Shown here: piece by piece, positions 6,583 to 12,919 of the stretch
Position numbering within the stretch: the stretch's first letter is position 1
Layout: every line of letters starts with the position of its first letter
Source of the DNA: DASZYT01 sp035545275
Lineage (GTDB): Bacteria; Patescibacteriota; Saccharimonadia; Saccharimonadales; UBA4665
Assembly: GCA_035545275.1 (NCBI GenBank)
Contig: DASZYT010000012.1
Span: forward strand, 1-16,130
Direction: 5' to 3'
DNA: 16,130 nt
Position numbers and translations under genes: made by a program
Notes under the pieces: generated by a model
Databases searched by the model: none
Told to the model about the DNA's origin: nothing
What the model saw: only the letters and a program-made list of their open reading frames with translations

Positions 6583-6613
6583 AGTCTAGCATGAGGAGGT
6601 CGTATGCTACACT
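6583..6613. promoter_or_regulatory. Back-to-back extended -10 promoters (murC and the 200-residue gene)
   Basis: On the minus strand TGCTAGACT (6591-6583) ends 7 nt before the murC ATG, giving a leaderless start. On the plus strand TGCTACACT (6605-6613) would start transcription near 6620, about 18 nt before the ATG at 6638. The two boxes form a near-perfect inverted repeat: ATGCTAGACT against ATGCTACACT, 9 of 10 bases, separated by 11 bp. Confidence 0.55.
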
Positions 6614-6637
6614 AGGTGAAAAGAGTAACATAAAAAT

Positions 6638-7240
6638 ATGGCAAAACACGCAAACGGCCTGACGCGCTATGTCAAACCCTGGTACTTTCTAGGCCTGGGC
6701 GTGTTGAGCATCATGGTTGCCATTTTGGCTATGCGGTCCAACTACACACATATGACCCAGTTGCGTGACGCAGTCTATGCTGCCGATAAGAGCGGCCAGG
6801 GCGTTACCCTGGCGCTACAGGATCTGCAGCACTATGTGACCCACCACATGAACACTAACCTAGCCACCCCCAATGGCGTCTATCCGCCTATACAGCTCAA
6901 ATACACGTACGACCGGCTCGTGCAGGCCCACAGTGAGCAAATAGTAAAGCACGACGCTCAAAACGCTCAGGTCTACGCTGATGCGCAAACCTACTGCGAC
7001 TCCATAACGTACACCAGCACCACCCGCACCGACTGTCTGCAGCAATATGTCAACGCCCACGGTGTCAAATCTACCGTTCAGCTGCAAACCATCCCCGATA
7101 GTCTGTACAAGTTTGACTTCGCAAGCCCGCGTTGGTCGCCAGACCTGGCTGGCTGGAGCTGGGTGGCTGCGGTGATTGCACTCGTCCTGTTCGTCGTGCT
7201 TTTATCTGTTGATATCTGGCAGCGCCACTTAAAAAGGTAG
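6638..7240 (+). CDS. Two-helix membrane protein with an extracytoplasmic domain, unknown function
   Basis: I do not recognise this 200-residue protein. It has a short basic N-terminus, a membrane helix at about 16-32, a soluble region of about 140 residues, and a second strong helix at about 174-194 that ends in basic QRHLKR. The positive-inside rule puts both termini in the cytoplasm and the middle outside. The middle contains two cysteines, Cys120 and Cys133, only 12 residues apart, which could form a disulfide, and a stretch of heptad-like helix (about 40-70) with YVTHHMNTNL. An extended -10 lies about 18 nt upstream of the start; no convincing Shine-Dalgarno sequence is seen, though AGGTGA is at the expected transcript start. 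It converges on the Ser/Asn-tailed membrane protein through a shared terminator. Confidence 0.75.
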   Translation: MAKHANGLTRYVKPWYFLGLGVLSIMVAILAMRSNYTHMTQLRDAVYAADKSGQGVTLALQDLQHYVTHHMNTNLATPNGVYPPIQLKYTYDRLVQAHSEQIVKHDAQNAQVYADAQTYCDSITYTSTTRTDCLQQYVNAHGVKSTVQLQTIPDSLYKFDFASPRWSPDLAGWSWVAAVIALVLFVVLLSVDIWQRHLKR

Positions 7241-7253
7241 GCGCACATAAAAA

Positions 7254-7277
7254 ACTCCCCGCGAGAGGGAGTGTTTT
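7254..7277. terminator. Bidirectional Rho-independent terminator
   Basis: ACTCCC (7254-7259) pairs with GGGAGT (7267-7272) around a 7-nt loop. Read on the minus strand the stem is followed by TTTTTT; on the plus strand it is followed by GTTTTG. It lies between two convergent genes and would end both. Confidence 0.8.
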
Positions 7278-7295
7278 GTCTGAGCGTTAGCTACC

Positions 7296-7976
7296 CTATG
7301 GCTTCTTAGTAGAGTTGCTAGAGGAACTACTGCTGTTTGTGGAGCTGTTGGTGCTCGATGAGCTTGAGTTGTTCTGTACGCCACCCTGCGCGCCCGAAGC
7401 CTGGCTTTGGTCGGTACAGTTCTGACCATTCGGGTTCTGCTTTTGGTATTGCCCAATGGCTTTTACCACTTGGCCATTGTCTTGCAGATTCTCCCAGAAG
7501 CTTACTTGGGTCCTGTTGATGATCATTTCATCATAGGGGTCGTGGATTTGCTGACAACCGAGTTTCACAAGCGTAAGGTTGGAGTTTGAGCTGCTGGATG
7601 CATTAGCGTTGTTGCTGTTTGATTGCAACAAGAAAATGTTTCGGAGGTCATAATACTTGTCCGTAACACTCACGAGCTTACCAAAGTAAACCTGACCGCT
7701 AGTCAAGAACACCGCCTGATACTTGTTGGTGGCAACAAATTTGCCTTCGTCGCCGTTCTTTTGGAAGGAAACCAGCAAAATGAGCGCTACCACTAAGCCG
7801 ACCGTACAAAACAACAGGCCAATAGAGCCCCACCGTGCCCAGGTGCTCATACCTTTGCCCATGCCGGGCCTCTTTTTGTCAGAAGAATTGTTAGTTGGTG
7901 CACTGGCCCCCTCACCGGATGACGTGGGACGGAAGGTTGGTGCGGGTTGCTGTGCGTTGCGACTCGTAAAATCCAT
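7296..7976 (-). CDS. Single-pass membrane protein with a Ser/Asn-rich tail
   Basis: This 226-residue protein has a polar N-terminal arm (1-48, Pro/Ser/Thr-rich), one membrane helix (about 50-72), a compact outer domain (about 84-176) and a low-complexity Ser/Asn/Thr tail (about 189-223). The domain contains QAVFLTSGQVYFGKL (87-101), YYDLRNIFLL (108-117) and IHDPYDEMIINRTQVSFWENL (144-164). I recall this type of domain in predicted proteins of other Patescibacteria but know no function. A Ser/Asn-rich insertion (119-133) splits the domain. Cys141 and Cys187 could pair outside the cell. Topology is probably N-in, C-out, with the tail serving as a surface linker or glycosylation target (inference). 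The leader on the minus strand has GGTGGAG about 13 nt before the ATG, a little far for a ribosome binding site. Confidence 0.75.
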   Translation of the reverse strand: MDFTSRNAQQPAPTFRPTSSGEGASAPTNNSSDKKRPGMGKGMSTWARWGSIGLLFCTVGLVVALILLVSFQKNGDEGKFVATNKYQAVFLTSGQVYFGKLVSVTDKYYDLRNIFLLQSNSNNANASSSSNSNLTLVKLGCQQIHDPYDEMIINRTQVSFWENLQDNGQVVKAIGQYQKQNPNGQNCTDQSQASGAQGGVQNNSSSSSTNSSTNSSSSSSNSTKKP

Positions 7977-8019
7977 GGTTGTTTTCTCTCCACCCTTATT
8001 GTTATTTGCTACGAGTTAC

Positions 8020-8049
8020 AGTGTAATACACTTATGCTTTGTGATGCAA
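8020..8049 (-). promoter_or_regulatory. Probable promoter of the Ser/Asn-tailed protein gene
   Basis: On the minus strand TTGCAT (8049-8044) and TACACT (8025-8020) are 18 nt apart, with a predicted leader of about 36 nt. The -10 sits inside the short inverted repeat AGTGT-AAT-ACACT (8020-8032), which could be a repressor site. Confidence 0.4.
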
Positions 8050-8084
8050 TGGGAGAAATCGACAAAAAAGTGAGTATGAATAAT

Positions 8085-8114
8085 TTGACAAACAAAAACG
8101 CACCAGAGTATTTT
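8085..8114 (+). promoter_or_regulatory. Consensus -35 promoter for the 64-residue gene
   Basis: TTGACA (8085-8090) is a full consensus -35, followed after 18 bp by TATTTT (8109-8114). Transcription would start near 8121, giving a leader of about 35 nt that ends with a strong ribosome binding site. Confidence 0.5.
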
Positions 8115-8155
8115 AGGGGTACCACTACTAATCATAAGAGAGGGAGATGTCAACA

Positions 8156-8350
8156 ATGGCATACAAGCACACAAACTCAAAAGGGGTAACTTACTACTTG
8201 AACTGCAAAGATGTTACTCTGCGCGGTGGCAAGCAACAGCGAATCTACTACTTCAGCAAAGACGAGCGCCCTGAGGGTTGCGACCTTCCTGCTGGCTACA
8301 GTGTTAACGAAAACCCACGCAACGGTTTCTTGACCGTCAAGCGCGGCTAA
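8156..8350 (+). CDS. Small conserved-type 64-residue protein, unknown function
   Basis: This is a compact, basic protein of 64 residues with no membrane segment: YKHTNSKGVTYYLN (3-16), VTLRGGKQQRIYYFSKD (20-36), LPAGYSV (44-50) and a C-terminal NPRNGFLTVKRG (53-64). Alternating aromatic and basic residues suggest a small beta-rich fold; the two cysteines (17 and 42) are not in a zinc-ribbon arrangement. I recall very similar short proteins in many Patescibacteria genomes, always unannotated. Start choice: the first in-frame ATG (8147) touches the Shine-Dalgarno sequence GAGGGAG (8140-8146) directly and cannot be used with it, whereas the ATG at 8156 lies 9 nt after it. The gene is a single unit, with a consensus -35 upstream and a strong terminator downstream, suggesting high expression. 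Confidence 0.82.
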   Translation: MAYKHTNSKGVTYYLNCKDVTLRGGKQQRIYYFSKDERPEGCDLPAGYSVNENPRNGFLTVKRG

Positions 8351-8375
8351 TCAGATACATAGACAAATACAATGG

Positions 8376-8404
8376 GCGTCCTGCTATAAGCGGGACGCTT
8401 TTTT
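8376..8404 (+). terminator. Strong Rho-independent terminator
   Basis: GCGTCCTGC (8376-8384) pairs with GCGGGACGC (8390-8398), nine pairs including one G-T wobble, around the loop TATAA, followed directly by TTTTTT (8399-8404). It ends the 64-residue gene. Confidence 0.93.
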
Positions 8405-8406
8405 GT

Positions 8407-8434
8407 TGGACAGAGGTAGGCTTTTTGTTATAGT
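8407..8434 (+). promoter_or_regulatory. Promoter of the first ABC exporter operon
   Basis: TGGACA (8407-8412) and the extended -10 TGTTATAGT (8426-8434) are 16 bp apart. The -10 ends 8 nt before the ATG at 8443, with no Shine-Dalgarno sequence, so the mRNA is probably leaderless. Confidence 0.6.
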
Positions 8435-8442
8435 ATCGCCTG

Positions 8443-9201
8443 ATGGCAGATATTATTCTTACGCTAAAAGATGTAGAAAAAGTCTACGACGGCAAAAAGG
8501 TCGTAAACGGTATCTCGTTTGAAGTCAAAAAAGGTGAGATTTTTGGCATTTTGGGCCCTAACGGTGCTGGCAAAACGACCACTCTTGAGATGATCGAGAC
8601 TATGCGGCCCATCGATGGCGGCACTATCATGGTGGACGGTATTAATGTGGCCGAGCAGCCCGAAGAAGTGAAACGCATCATTGGCGTGCAGCCCCAAACC
8701 GCTTCCTTCCAAGACAAGACCAAACTGACTGAGATTATCGATCTGTTCGCGGCAGCGTACGGCGAAAAAGTCGACCCCATGGAGTTTCTCAAAGACGTGC
8801 AGCTAGACGAAAAAGCTAGCAGCTACGCCGAAAACTTATCGGGCGGCCAGCGTCAGCGCCTCAGTATTGCCACGGCGCTCGTACATAGCCCCAAAGTGTT
8901 CTTTATGGACGAACCAACCACCGGCCTGGATCCGCAAGCGCGCCGCAATCTGTGGGATCTCGTGCAACAGATCCGCGACAAGGGCGTTACCGTCATTATC
9001 ACTACTCACTATATGGATGAGGCGGAGCTGCTGTGCGACCGTGTCGCCATTATGGACAACGGCAAAATCATCGCCCTTGAAACGCCTAAAAACCTCATCA
9101 AGCAGCTTTTGAAGCGCGGCTTTAAAAAGACCCAGCAGGTAGAACAGGCTGACCTCGAGGACGTATTTATTGACCTAACCGGTAAAGGCTTAAGGGAATA
9201 A
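8443..9201 (+). CDS. ABC-2 exporter ATP-binding protein (DrrA/NatA-like)
   Basis: This 252-residue nucleotide-binding subunit powers the membrane protein encoded just downstream. Motifs are complete: Walker A GPNGAGKTT (38-46), Q-loop GVQPQT (81-86), signature LSGGQRQRL (132-140), Walker B KVFFMDEPTTGLDP (151-164) and H-loop TTHYMDEAE (187-195). The sequence is of the DrrA/NatA/CcmA type that pairs with ABC-2 permeases for drug, lipid or ion export. The C-terminal tail is short and ends in DLEDVFIDLTGKGLRE, typical of this group. The permease begins 1 nt after the stop codon, so the two form an operon. The substrate cannot be inferred. Confidence 0.93.
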   Translation: MADIILTLKDVEKVYDGKKVVNGISFEVKKGEIFGILGPNGAGKTTTLEMIETMRPIDGGTIMVDGINVAEQPEEVKRIIGVQPQTASFQDKTKLTEIIDLFAAAYGEKVDPMEFLKDVQLDEKASSYAENLSGGQRQRLSIATALVHSPKVFFMDEPTTGLDPQARRNLWDLVQQIRDKGVTVIITTHYMDEAELLCDRVAIMDNGKIIALETPKNLIKQLLKRGFKKTQQVEQADLEDVFIDLTGKGLRE

Positions 9202-9202
9202 C

Positions 9203-10309
9203 ATGAAAAACAAACTGTATACCGTAGGAGTATTTACTCGCCTCAACACACGGCGCTTTTTCCGCGATAGGTTGGCCATTTTCTTCGGCATTCTATTTCC
9301 GGTCATCTTTTTGGTGATTTTCGGGGGTATCTTTGGTAAAAGCAGCGGTAGCGTGAGCTTCCATGTAGCGGTACTCAACCAATCTCACAGCCAGTTCTCT
9401 ACACAGTTTGTAAGCCAACTCAAAAAAGACAAGGCTTACAAAGTAGACGACACGGTGACAACACTGAGCGACGCCAAGCAGAAGATGTCGCGCAGTCAGC
9501 TGGACGCCACCATTGTGCTGCCGCCAAGTTTTGGGGCTATTCAAGGTGGCCATCCCACCGGCAATGCCGAAGTATTTTACACACAGAACAACAGCGAAGC
9601 CGGGCAGACATTGGTGTCGGTGCTGCAGGGAACATTTAAGGGTGTCAACTCGAAACTCGTAAAGGTCAATACGCCATTTACGGCGGTCGGCAAAGAAGTC
9701 AAAGAGAAAAGCCTAACCCAGTTTGACTATACGTTTTCTGGCCTGTTGGGCTTTTCTATCATTGGTCTAGGCATTTTTGGGCCGGTTAACGTCTTTCCAG
9801 AGCTCAAGAAGCAGGGTATCTTGCGCCGCCTGCATACCACACCGCTCCGGGTGTGGCAGTACTTTTTGTCTACCATGCTGAGCCAAGCTGCCGTAGGCCT
9901 GGTGTCGCTCGCCGTGATGTTCGCGGTAGCTATCGGCGTCTTTCACCTGCACGTGGTGGGCAACTATCTAGAGGTAGCACTATTCTTAGTGTTGGGTATT
10001 TTCGTCATCTTGGGTATCGGTTTGGCCATTGGCGGTTGGGCTAAAAACGAGCGCCAGGCGGCGCCGCTGGCCAACCTGGTGGTATTTCCGCTGATGTTCC
10101 TCACCGGCGTATTCTTCCCACGCTTCCTTATGCCTGAGTGGCTGCAGAGTATTACGAACTATCTGCCGCTTACCCCTATCATTGATGGCATTCGCCTCAT
10201 GGTCACCGAAGGTCAACATTTGGTGAACTTGGGTTCGCAGCTCGGCATCATGGCTATCTGGATGGTTGTTATCTATGCCCTCGCGTTCCGCGTTTTCCGC
10301 TGGGAATAA
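9203..10309 (+). CDS. ABC-2 type permease
   Basis: This 368-residue membrane subunit pairs with the preceding ATPase. It has the standard ABC-2 layout: a first helix at about 24-44 (FFGILFPVIFLVIFGGIFG), a large extracytoplasmic domain (about 45-175), then a cluster of about five helices to the C-terminus, including LLGFSIIGLGIFGPV and a penultimate region with FPLMFLTGVFFPRFLMPEWLQ. That last string (F-P-x-x-x-x-P) is a family hallmark. The start follows AAGGGA (9192-9197) by 5 nt. The cytoplasmic coupling segment FPELKKQGILRRLHTTPL sits just after the second helix, as expected. The large outer loop places it among YhgE/NatB/YadH-like exporters; the substrate is unknown. Confidence 0.9.
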   Translation: MKNKLYTVGVFTRLNTRRFFRDRLAIFFGILFPVIFLVIFGGIFGKSSGSVSFHVAVLNQSHSQFSTQFVSQLKKDKAYKVDDTVTTLSDAKQKMSRSQLDATIVLPPSFGAIQGGHPTGNAEVFYTQNNSEAGQTLVSVLQGTFKGVNSKLVKVNTPFTAVGKEVKEKSLTQFDYTFSGLLGFSIIGLGIFGPVNVFPELKKQGILRRLHTTPLRVWQYFLSTMLSQAAVGLVSLAVMFAVAIGVFHLHVVGNYLEVALFLVLGIFVILGIGLAIGGWAKNERQAAPLANLVVFPLMFLTGVFFPRFLMPEWLQSITNYLPLTPIIDGIRLMVTEGQHLVNLGSQLGIMAIWMVVIYALAFRVFRWE

Positions 10310-10440
10310 TGACAATGAGACACCCATGCGCCGCCCCAAGCAAGCTTGGGGTCCCTCGGGCTTGGGTTTCTCATCGCTCCCTTTCGGAATAAATCCGAAT
10401 TCGCTTTGACAAGCGAATCGGTCGCTGCTCTTCCCAAATT
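10310..10440. other. Nest of inverted repeats, possible structured RNA or palindromic element
   Basis: No gene is present. An outer pair ATGAGACACCC (10315-10325) and GGGTTTCTCAT (10364-10374) matches at 10 of 11 positions and encloses a perfect pair CCCCAAGC (10334-10341) and GCTTGGGG (10344-10351); a second copy of GCTTGGG at 10360-10366 could compete for the same partner. Then TTCGGA (10383-10388) pairs with TCCGAA (10394-10399), and the overlapping CCGAATTCGCTT (10395-10406) pairs with AAGCGAATCGG (10411-10421) with one bulge. The last two hairpins share CCGAA and so exclude each other. There is no U-run, so this is not a standard terminator. I cannot assign it to a known RNA family. Confidence 0.5.
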
Positions 10441-10457
10441 ACCAGAGAAAGTAGTAG

Positions 10458-10486
10458 TTGAAAAATAAGCATAAGTGTGATATAGT
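10458..10486 (+). promoter_or_regulatory. Well-formed promoter of the 263-residue gene
   Basis: TTGAAA (10458-10463), a 17-bp spacer, and the extended -10 TGATATAGT (10478-10486). The -10 ends 7 nt before the ATG at 10494. The upstream in-frame TTG at 10458 is the -35 box and not a start codon. Confidence 0.72.
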
Positions 10487-10493
10487 ATGCCTT

Positions 10494-11285
10494 ATGGTTA
10501 AAGTCTCTCCATCCCCGGCTGCAGCTAATACTTATCCGAATACTCGCGATATCGGCACGGCGGAGCGTATGGACATTCTGAGTCAGCCAGGCGGCCCGGG
10601 CTTTTTGCCCGTTACCAAGCGGGAAGTGGATACTGCCTTTTTGCGCTGGCTACATCGTACGCATGATGATGAGCCCTTTAATGTTACCCTGGAAAAAATA
10701 TTTTATGACCAGCTTATGACGGTGAACGGAAAGCCCCAGGAAGCAGTTCTAGCGGTAGCGGGTGAGGCCGCCGCGTATGCCCTCCAGGCAAACCGTGACT
10801 ACCACGTCCTACTCAGGAGGGGAAAAGATTTAAAAGAAAACCCTATCGACGACGCTTCCTCGATGACTGCGGCGCAGTTACTCCGAGGAGTGCCAGCGCA
10901 TGACGGCCCAGGACAGATAGTGCGGTTCCTGGATTTAGGACGTATAGCCGATGGTGCTACCCCAGACAATTTTGATTTCAACCCCTTAGGTGGCGAAGTG
11001 AAAAAGGGCAAGATAAGTGGGACATGGGGCGTGGTGGAACCCTACACCGTGGTGTCACCCGACCCCAAGGTGTCACGGCACATTGGTGAGGTGCTCGATG
11101 GGATCCTTGCCAGTGATTTGATGAACATCTATGAAGGTGCCGTCAACGACCAAGAAGGTCGCCTGAGGTTTTGGGGAGACGTTATGGTAGAGGCGCACCG
11201 CGAAGACCTGGCTCGTCCTATTGCTAGAGCTGCGCTGCGCGCTCCTGGTATGGCTGCATTTTATCCTGAATATAGCCAAGAATAG
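10494..11285 (+). CDS. Unrecognised soluble protein, 263 residues
   Basis: I do not recognise any family. The protein has no signal peptide or membrane helix and appears cytoplasmic. It opens with a polar, Pro/Ala-rich segment (1-30), followed by mixed alpha/beta sequence with FLPVTKREVDTAFLRWLHRTH (37-57), an alanine-rich helix AVLAVAGEAAAYALQANRDYHVLL (79-102) and a C-terminal helical part ending FYPEYSQE. Short acidic/aromatic strings such as LGRIADGATPDNFDFNPLGG (about 148-167) hint at a loop but not a motif. The ATG at 10494 is preferred because a full promoter ends 7 nt before it; an extended start at TTG 10458 would place the promoter inside the gene. It has no operon partner: the next gene, 118 nt downstream, has its own promoter. 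Confidence 0.75.
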   Translation: MVKVSPSPAAANTYPNTRDIGTAERMDILSQPGGPGFLPVTKREVDTAFLRWLHRTHDDEPFNVTLEKIFYDQLMTVNGKPQEAVLAVAGEAAAYALQANRDYHVLLRRGKDLKENPIDDASSMTAAQLLRGVPAHDGPGQIVRFLDLGRIADGATPDNFDFNPLGGEVKKGKISGTWGVVEPYTVVSPDPKVSRHIGEVLDGILASDLMNIYEGAVNDQEGRLRFWGDVMVEAHREDLARPIARAALRAPGMAAFYPEYSQE

Positions 11286-11368
11286 AGCGTACGATCTTGC
11301 AAGGGTTCTAGCAAGTCTGCTGCGCTCTGTAGGTGGCGTGTATTTTATACATCGTTGCGCTATATGTG

Positions 11369-11397
11369 TTGCTTAAGCTTATTTTGCGCGCTACAAT
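11369..11397 (+). promoter_or_regulatory. Promoter of the NCS2 permease gene
   Basis: TTGCTT (11369-11374) and TACAAT (11392-11397) with a 17-bp spacer. The -10 ends 6 nt before the ATG at 11404 and no Shine-Dalgarno sequence fits, so there is no room for a purine riboswitch in the transcript. Confidence 0.62.
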
Positions 11398-11403
11398 GCG
11401 GAC

Positions 11404-12861
11404 ATGAGAGCAAATATATTAGATTTACCGTTCCCAAAAACCAAACGTGCAAAACGAAAGGCGCCGATTGTAAAAAAACTCGACGCCTTTTTTAGTATTT
11501 CAAAACGCGGTAGCACCGTCGGACGCGAAATGCGCGGCGGACTCGTAACGTTCTTTACGATGGGCTATATCATCGTGCTTAACCCGATAATTTTGTCGAG
11601 TGGAGTCGACAAATTCGGACATCACTTGGGCGTCGCAGCGCTGACGACGGCAACGTGTTTGATAGCTGCCATAATGACGGCCATGATGGCTCTAGGGGCT
11701 AACCTGCCGCTGGCTATTGCCGCGGGCCTGGGCTTGAACGGCGTGCTAGCCTTTACGATAGCGCCCACCATGAGCTGGCCGGATGCCATGGGACTGGTTG
11801 TTATCGAAGGTGTTTTGATATGTATCCTGGTAGCGACTGGTCTTCGCAAAGCAATTATGGAAGCGATTCCCCTGCCGCTCAAGGAGGCCATTTCGGCCGG
11901 CATTGGCTTGTTCATAGCGTTTATCGGTTTGGTTGATTCTGGCTTCGTAACGATCCCCCAGAGCCTGGCAACGCCGGTGCAGCTAGGGGCAACCGGGCAA
12001 CTGTCCGGCTGGCCAGTCTTGGTTTTCTGCTTTGGACTGCTGCTGATGATTGTGCTGATGATGAAAAAAGTTAAGGGCGCCTTGCTGATTGGCATCGTCG
12101 CCTCCACGGTGCTGGCCGTCATTGTCAACTCAGTTGCCAAAGTGGCCAACTGGGGCACGGTAACGCCCAGTGTGCCGCATCACGTTTTCGGTGCTCCAAA
12201 CTTTGGGCTGATTGGGCATTTTAGCCTGTTCGGCGGCTTTGCCGAGGCTGGAGTCATTACGGCCATCGTGTTCATATTTACGCTGTTTTTGTCGGACTTC
12301 TTCGATGCCATGGGCACCATCACGGGCGTGTCTAACCAAGCCGGCTTACTTGATAAAAAAGGACGTCTGCCGGTCATCAACAAAGCCCTGTTCGTCGACG
12401 GCTTGGCCGCGGTGGCCGGTGGCATCGGCTCGGGTAGCTCAAACACCGCCTTCATTGAGTCATCCTCGGGCGTGGGCGAAGGTGCCCGCACCGGGTTTGC
12501 CAGCATTATTACGGCGCTGCTGTTCGTGGTCGCGCTGTTTTTGACTCCGCTTACTACCATCGTGCCGAGCCAGGCAGCCACGCCGGCGCTCATCATCGTG
12601 GGATTCTTGATGATGTTGCAGGTGCGCAATGTGCCGTGGGACGATTTTGAGATTGCTCTGCCGGCCTTCCTGGCGCTCATATTGATGCCCTTTACCTACT
12701 CGATAACCAACGGCATCGGTGCGGCGGTCATCGCCTACGTGCTGCTGCGTACGGTCAACGGCAAATTCATGAAGACCCACTGGTTGCTGACAGCCATCGC
12801 AGTACTCTTCATAGTCTACTTCTTCTTGTCGCCTATCGAACGGCTGCTGGGCGTCGCTTAG
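11404..12861 (+). CDS. NCS2-family guanine/hypoxanthine/adenine permease (AzgA/PbuG-like)
   Basis: This 485-residue membrane transporter, with about 12-14 helices, imports purine bases by proton symport. Family marks: an amphipathic N-terminus with RGSTVGREMRGGLVTFFTMGYI, ANLPLAIAAGLGLNGVLAF (TM3 region), the conserved FLSDFFDAMGTITGVSNQAGL in the middle, and GGIGSGSSNTAFIESSSGVGEGARTG, the substrate-site region of the AzgA group, followed by FTYSITNGIGAAVIAYV. The overall wording of these motifs resembles actinobacterial AzgA-type permeases as I remember them. The first 20 residues are unusually basic (KTKRAKRKAPIVKK). It is a single-gene unit with its own leaderless promoter. In an organism with reduced purine synthesis this would be the main uptake route; a purH lies about 3 kb downstream. 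Exact base preference is not readable from sequence. Confidence 0.93.
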   Translation: MRANILDLPFPKTKRAKRKAPIVKKLDAFFSISKRGSTVGREMRGGLVTFFTMGYIIVLNPIILSSGVDKFGHHLGVAALTTATCLIAAIMTAMMALGANLPLAIAAGLGLNGVLAFTIAPTMSWPDAMGLVVIEGVLICILVATGLRKAIMEAIPLPLKEAISAGIGLFIAFIGLVDSGFVTIPQSLATPVQLGATGQLSGWPVLVFCFGLLLMIVLMMKKVKGALLIGIVASTVLAVIVNSVAKVANWGTVTPSVPHHVFGAPNFGLIGHFSLFGGFAEAGVITAIVFIFTLFLSDFFDAMGTITGVSNQAGLLDKKGRLPVINKALFVDGLAAVAGGIGSGSSNTAFIESSSGVGEGARTGFASIITALLFVVALFLTPLTTIVPSQAATPALIIVGFLMMLQVRNVPWDDFEIALPAFLALILMPFTYSITNGIGAAVIAYVLLRTVNGKFMKTHWLLTAIAVLFIVYFFLSPIERLLGVA

Positions 12862-12906
12862 CCTCTCGCTGTCTGTAAAAGTCTAGCAACCCCGTTACGC
12901 TTATCG

Positions 12907-12912
12907 TATACT
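12907..12912 (+). promoter_or_regulatory. -10 box of the second ABC system
   Basis: TATACT ends 7 nt before the ATG at 12920. No Shine-Dalgarno sequence at proper spacing and no clear -35 are seen. Confidence 0.5.
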
Positions 12913-12919
12913 GATAGGT

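Noticed and set aside
7296..7375. Microsatellite or phase-variable repeat in the Ser/Asn tail
   Set aside because: Serine codons are mixed (AGC, AGT, TCC, TCT and others) with no uniform tandem unit, so slippage is unlikely.
8147..8155. ATG at 8147 as the start of the 64-residue protein
   Set aside because: It directly abuts the Shine-Dalgarno sequence (no spacing); ATG 8156 has 9-nt spacing and gives the usual protein start MAYKH.
11404..11404. Purine riboswitch upstream of the NCS2 permease or purH
   Set aside because: The permease transcript appears leaderless, and the 42-nt purH leader is too short and lacks the conserved cores of purine or ZTP riboswitches.
11622..12680. Two long antisense open frames (178 and 166 codons) inside the NCS2 permease gene
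   Set aside because: They mirror the hydrophobic coding strand, are Ser/Ala/Lys-rich without motifs, and lack start signals.
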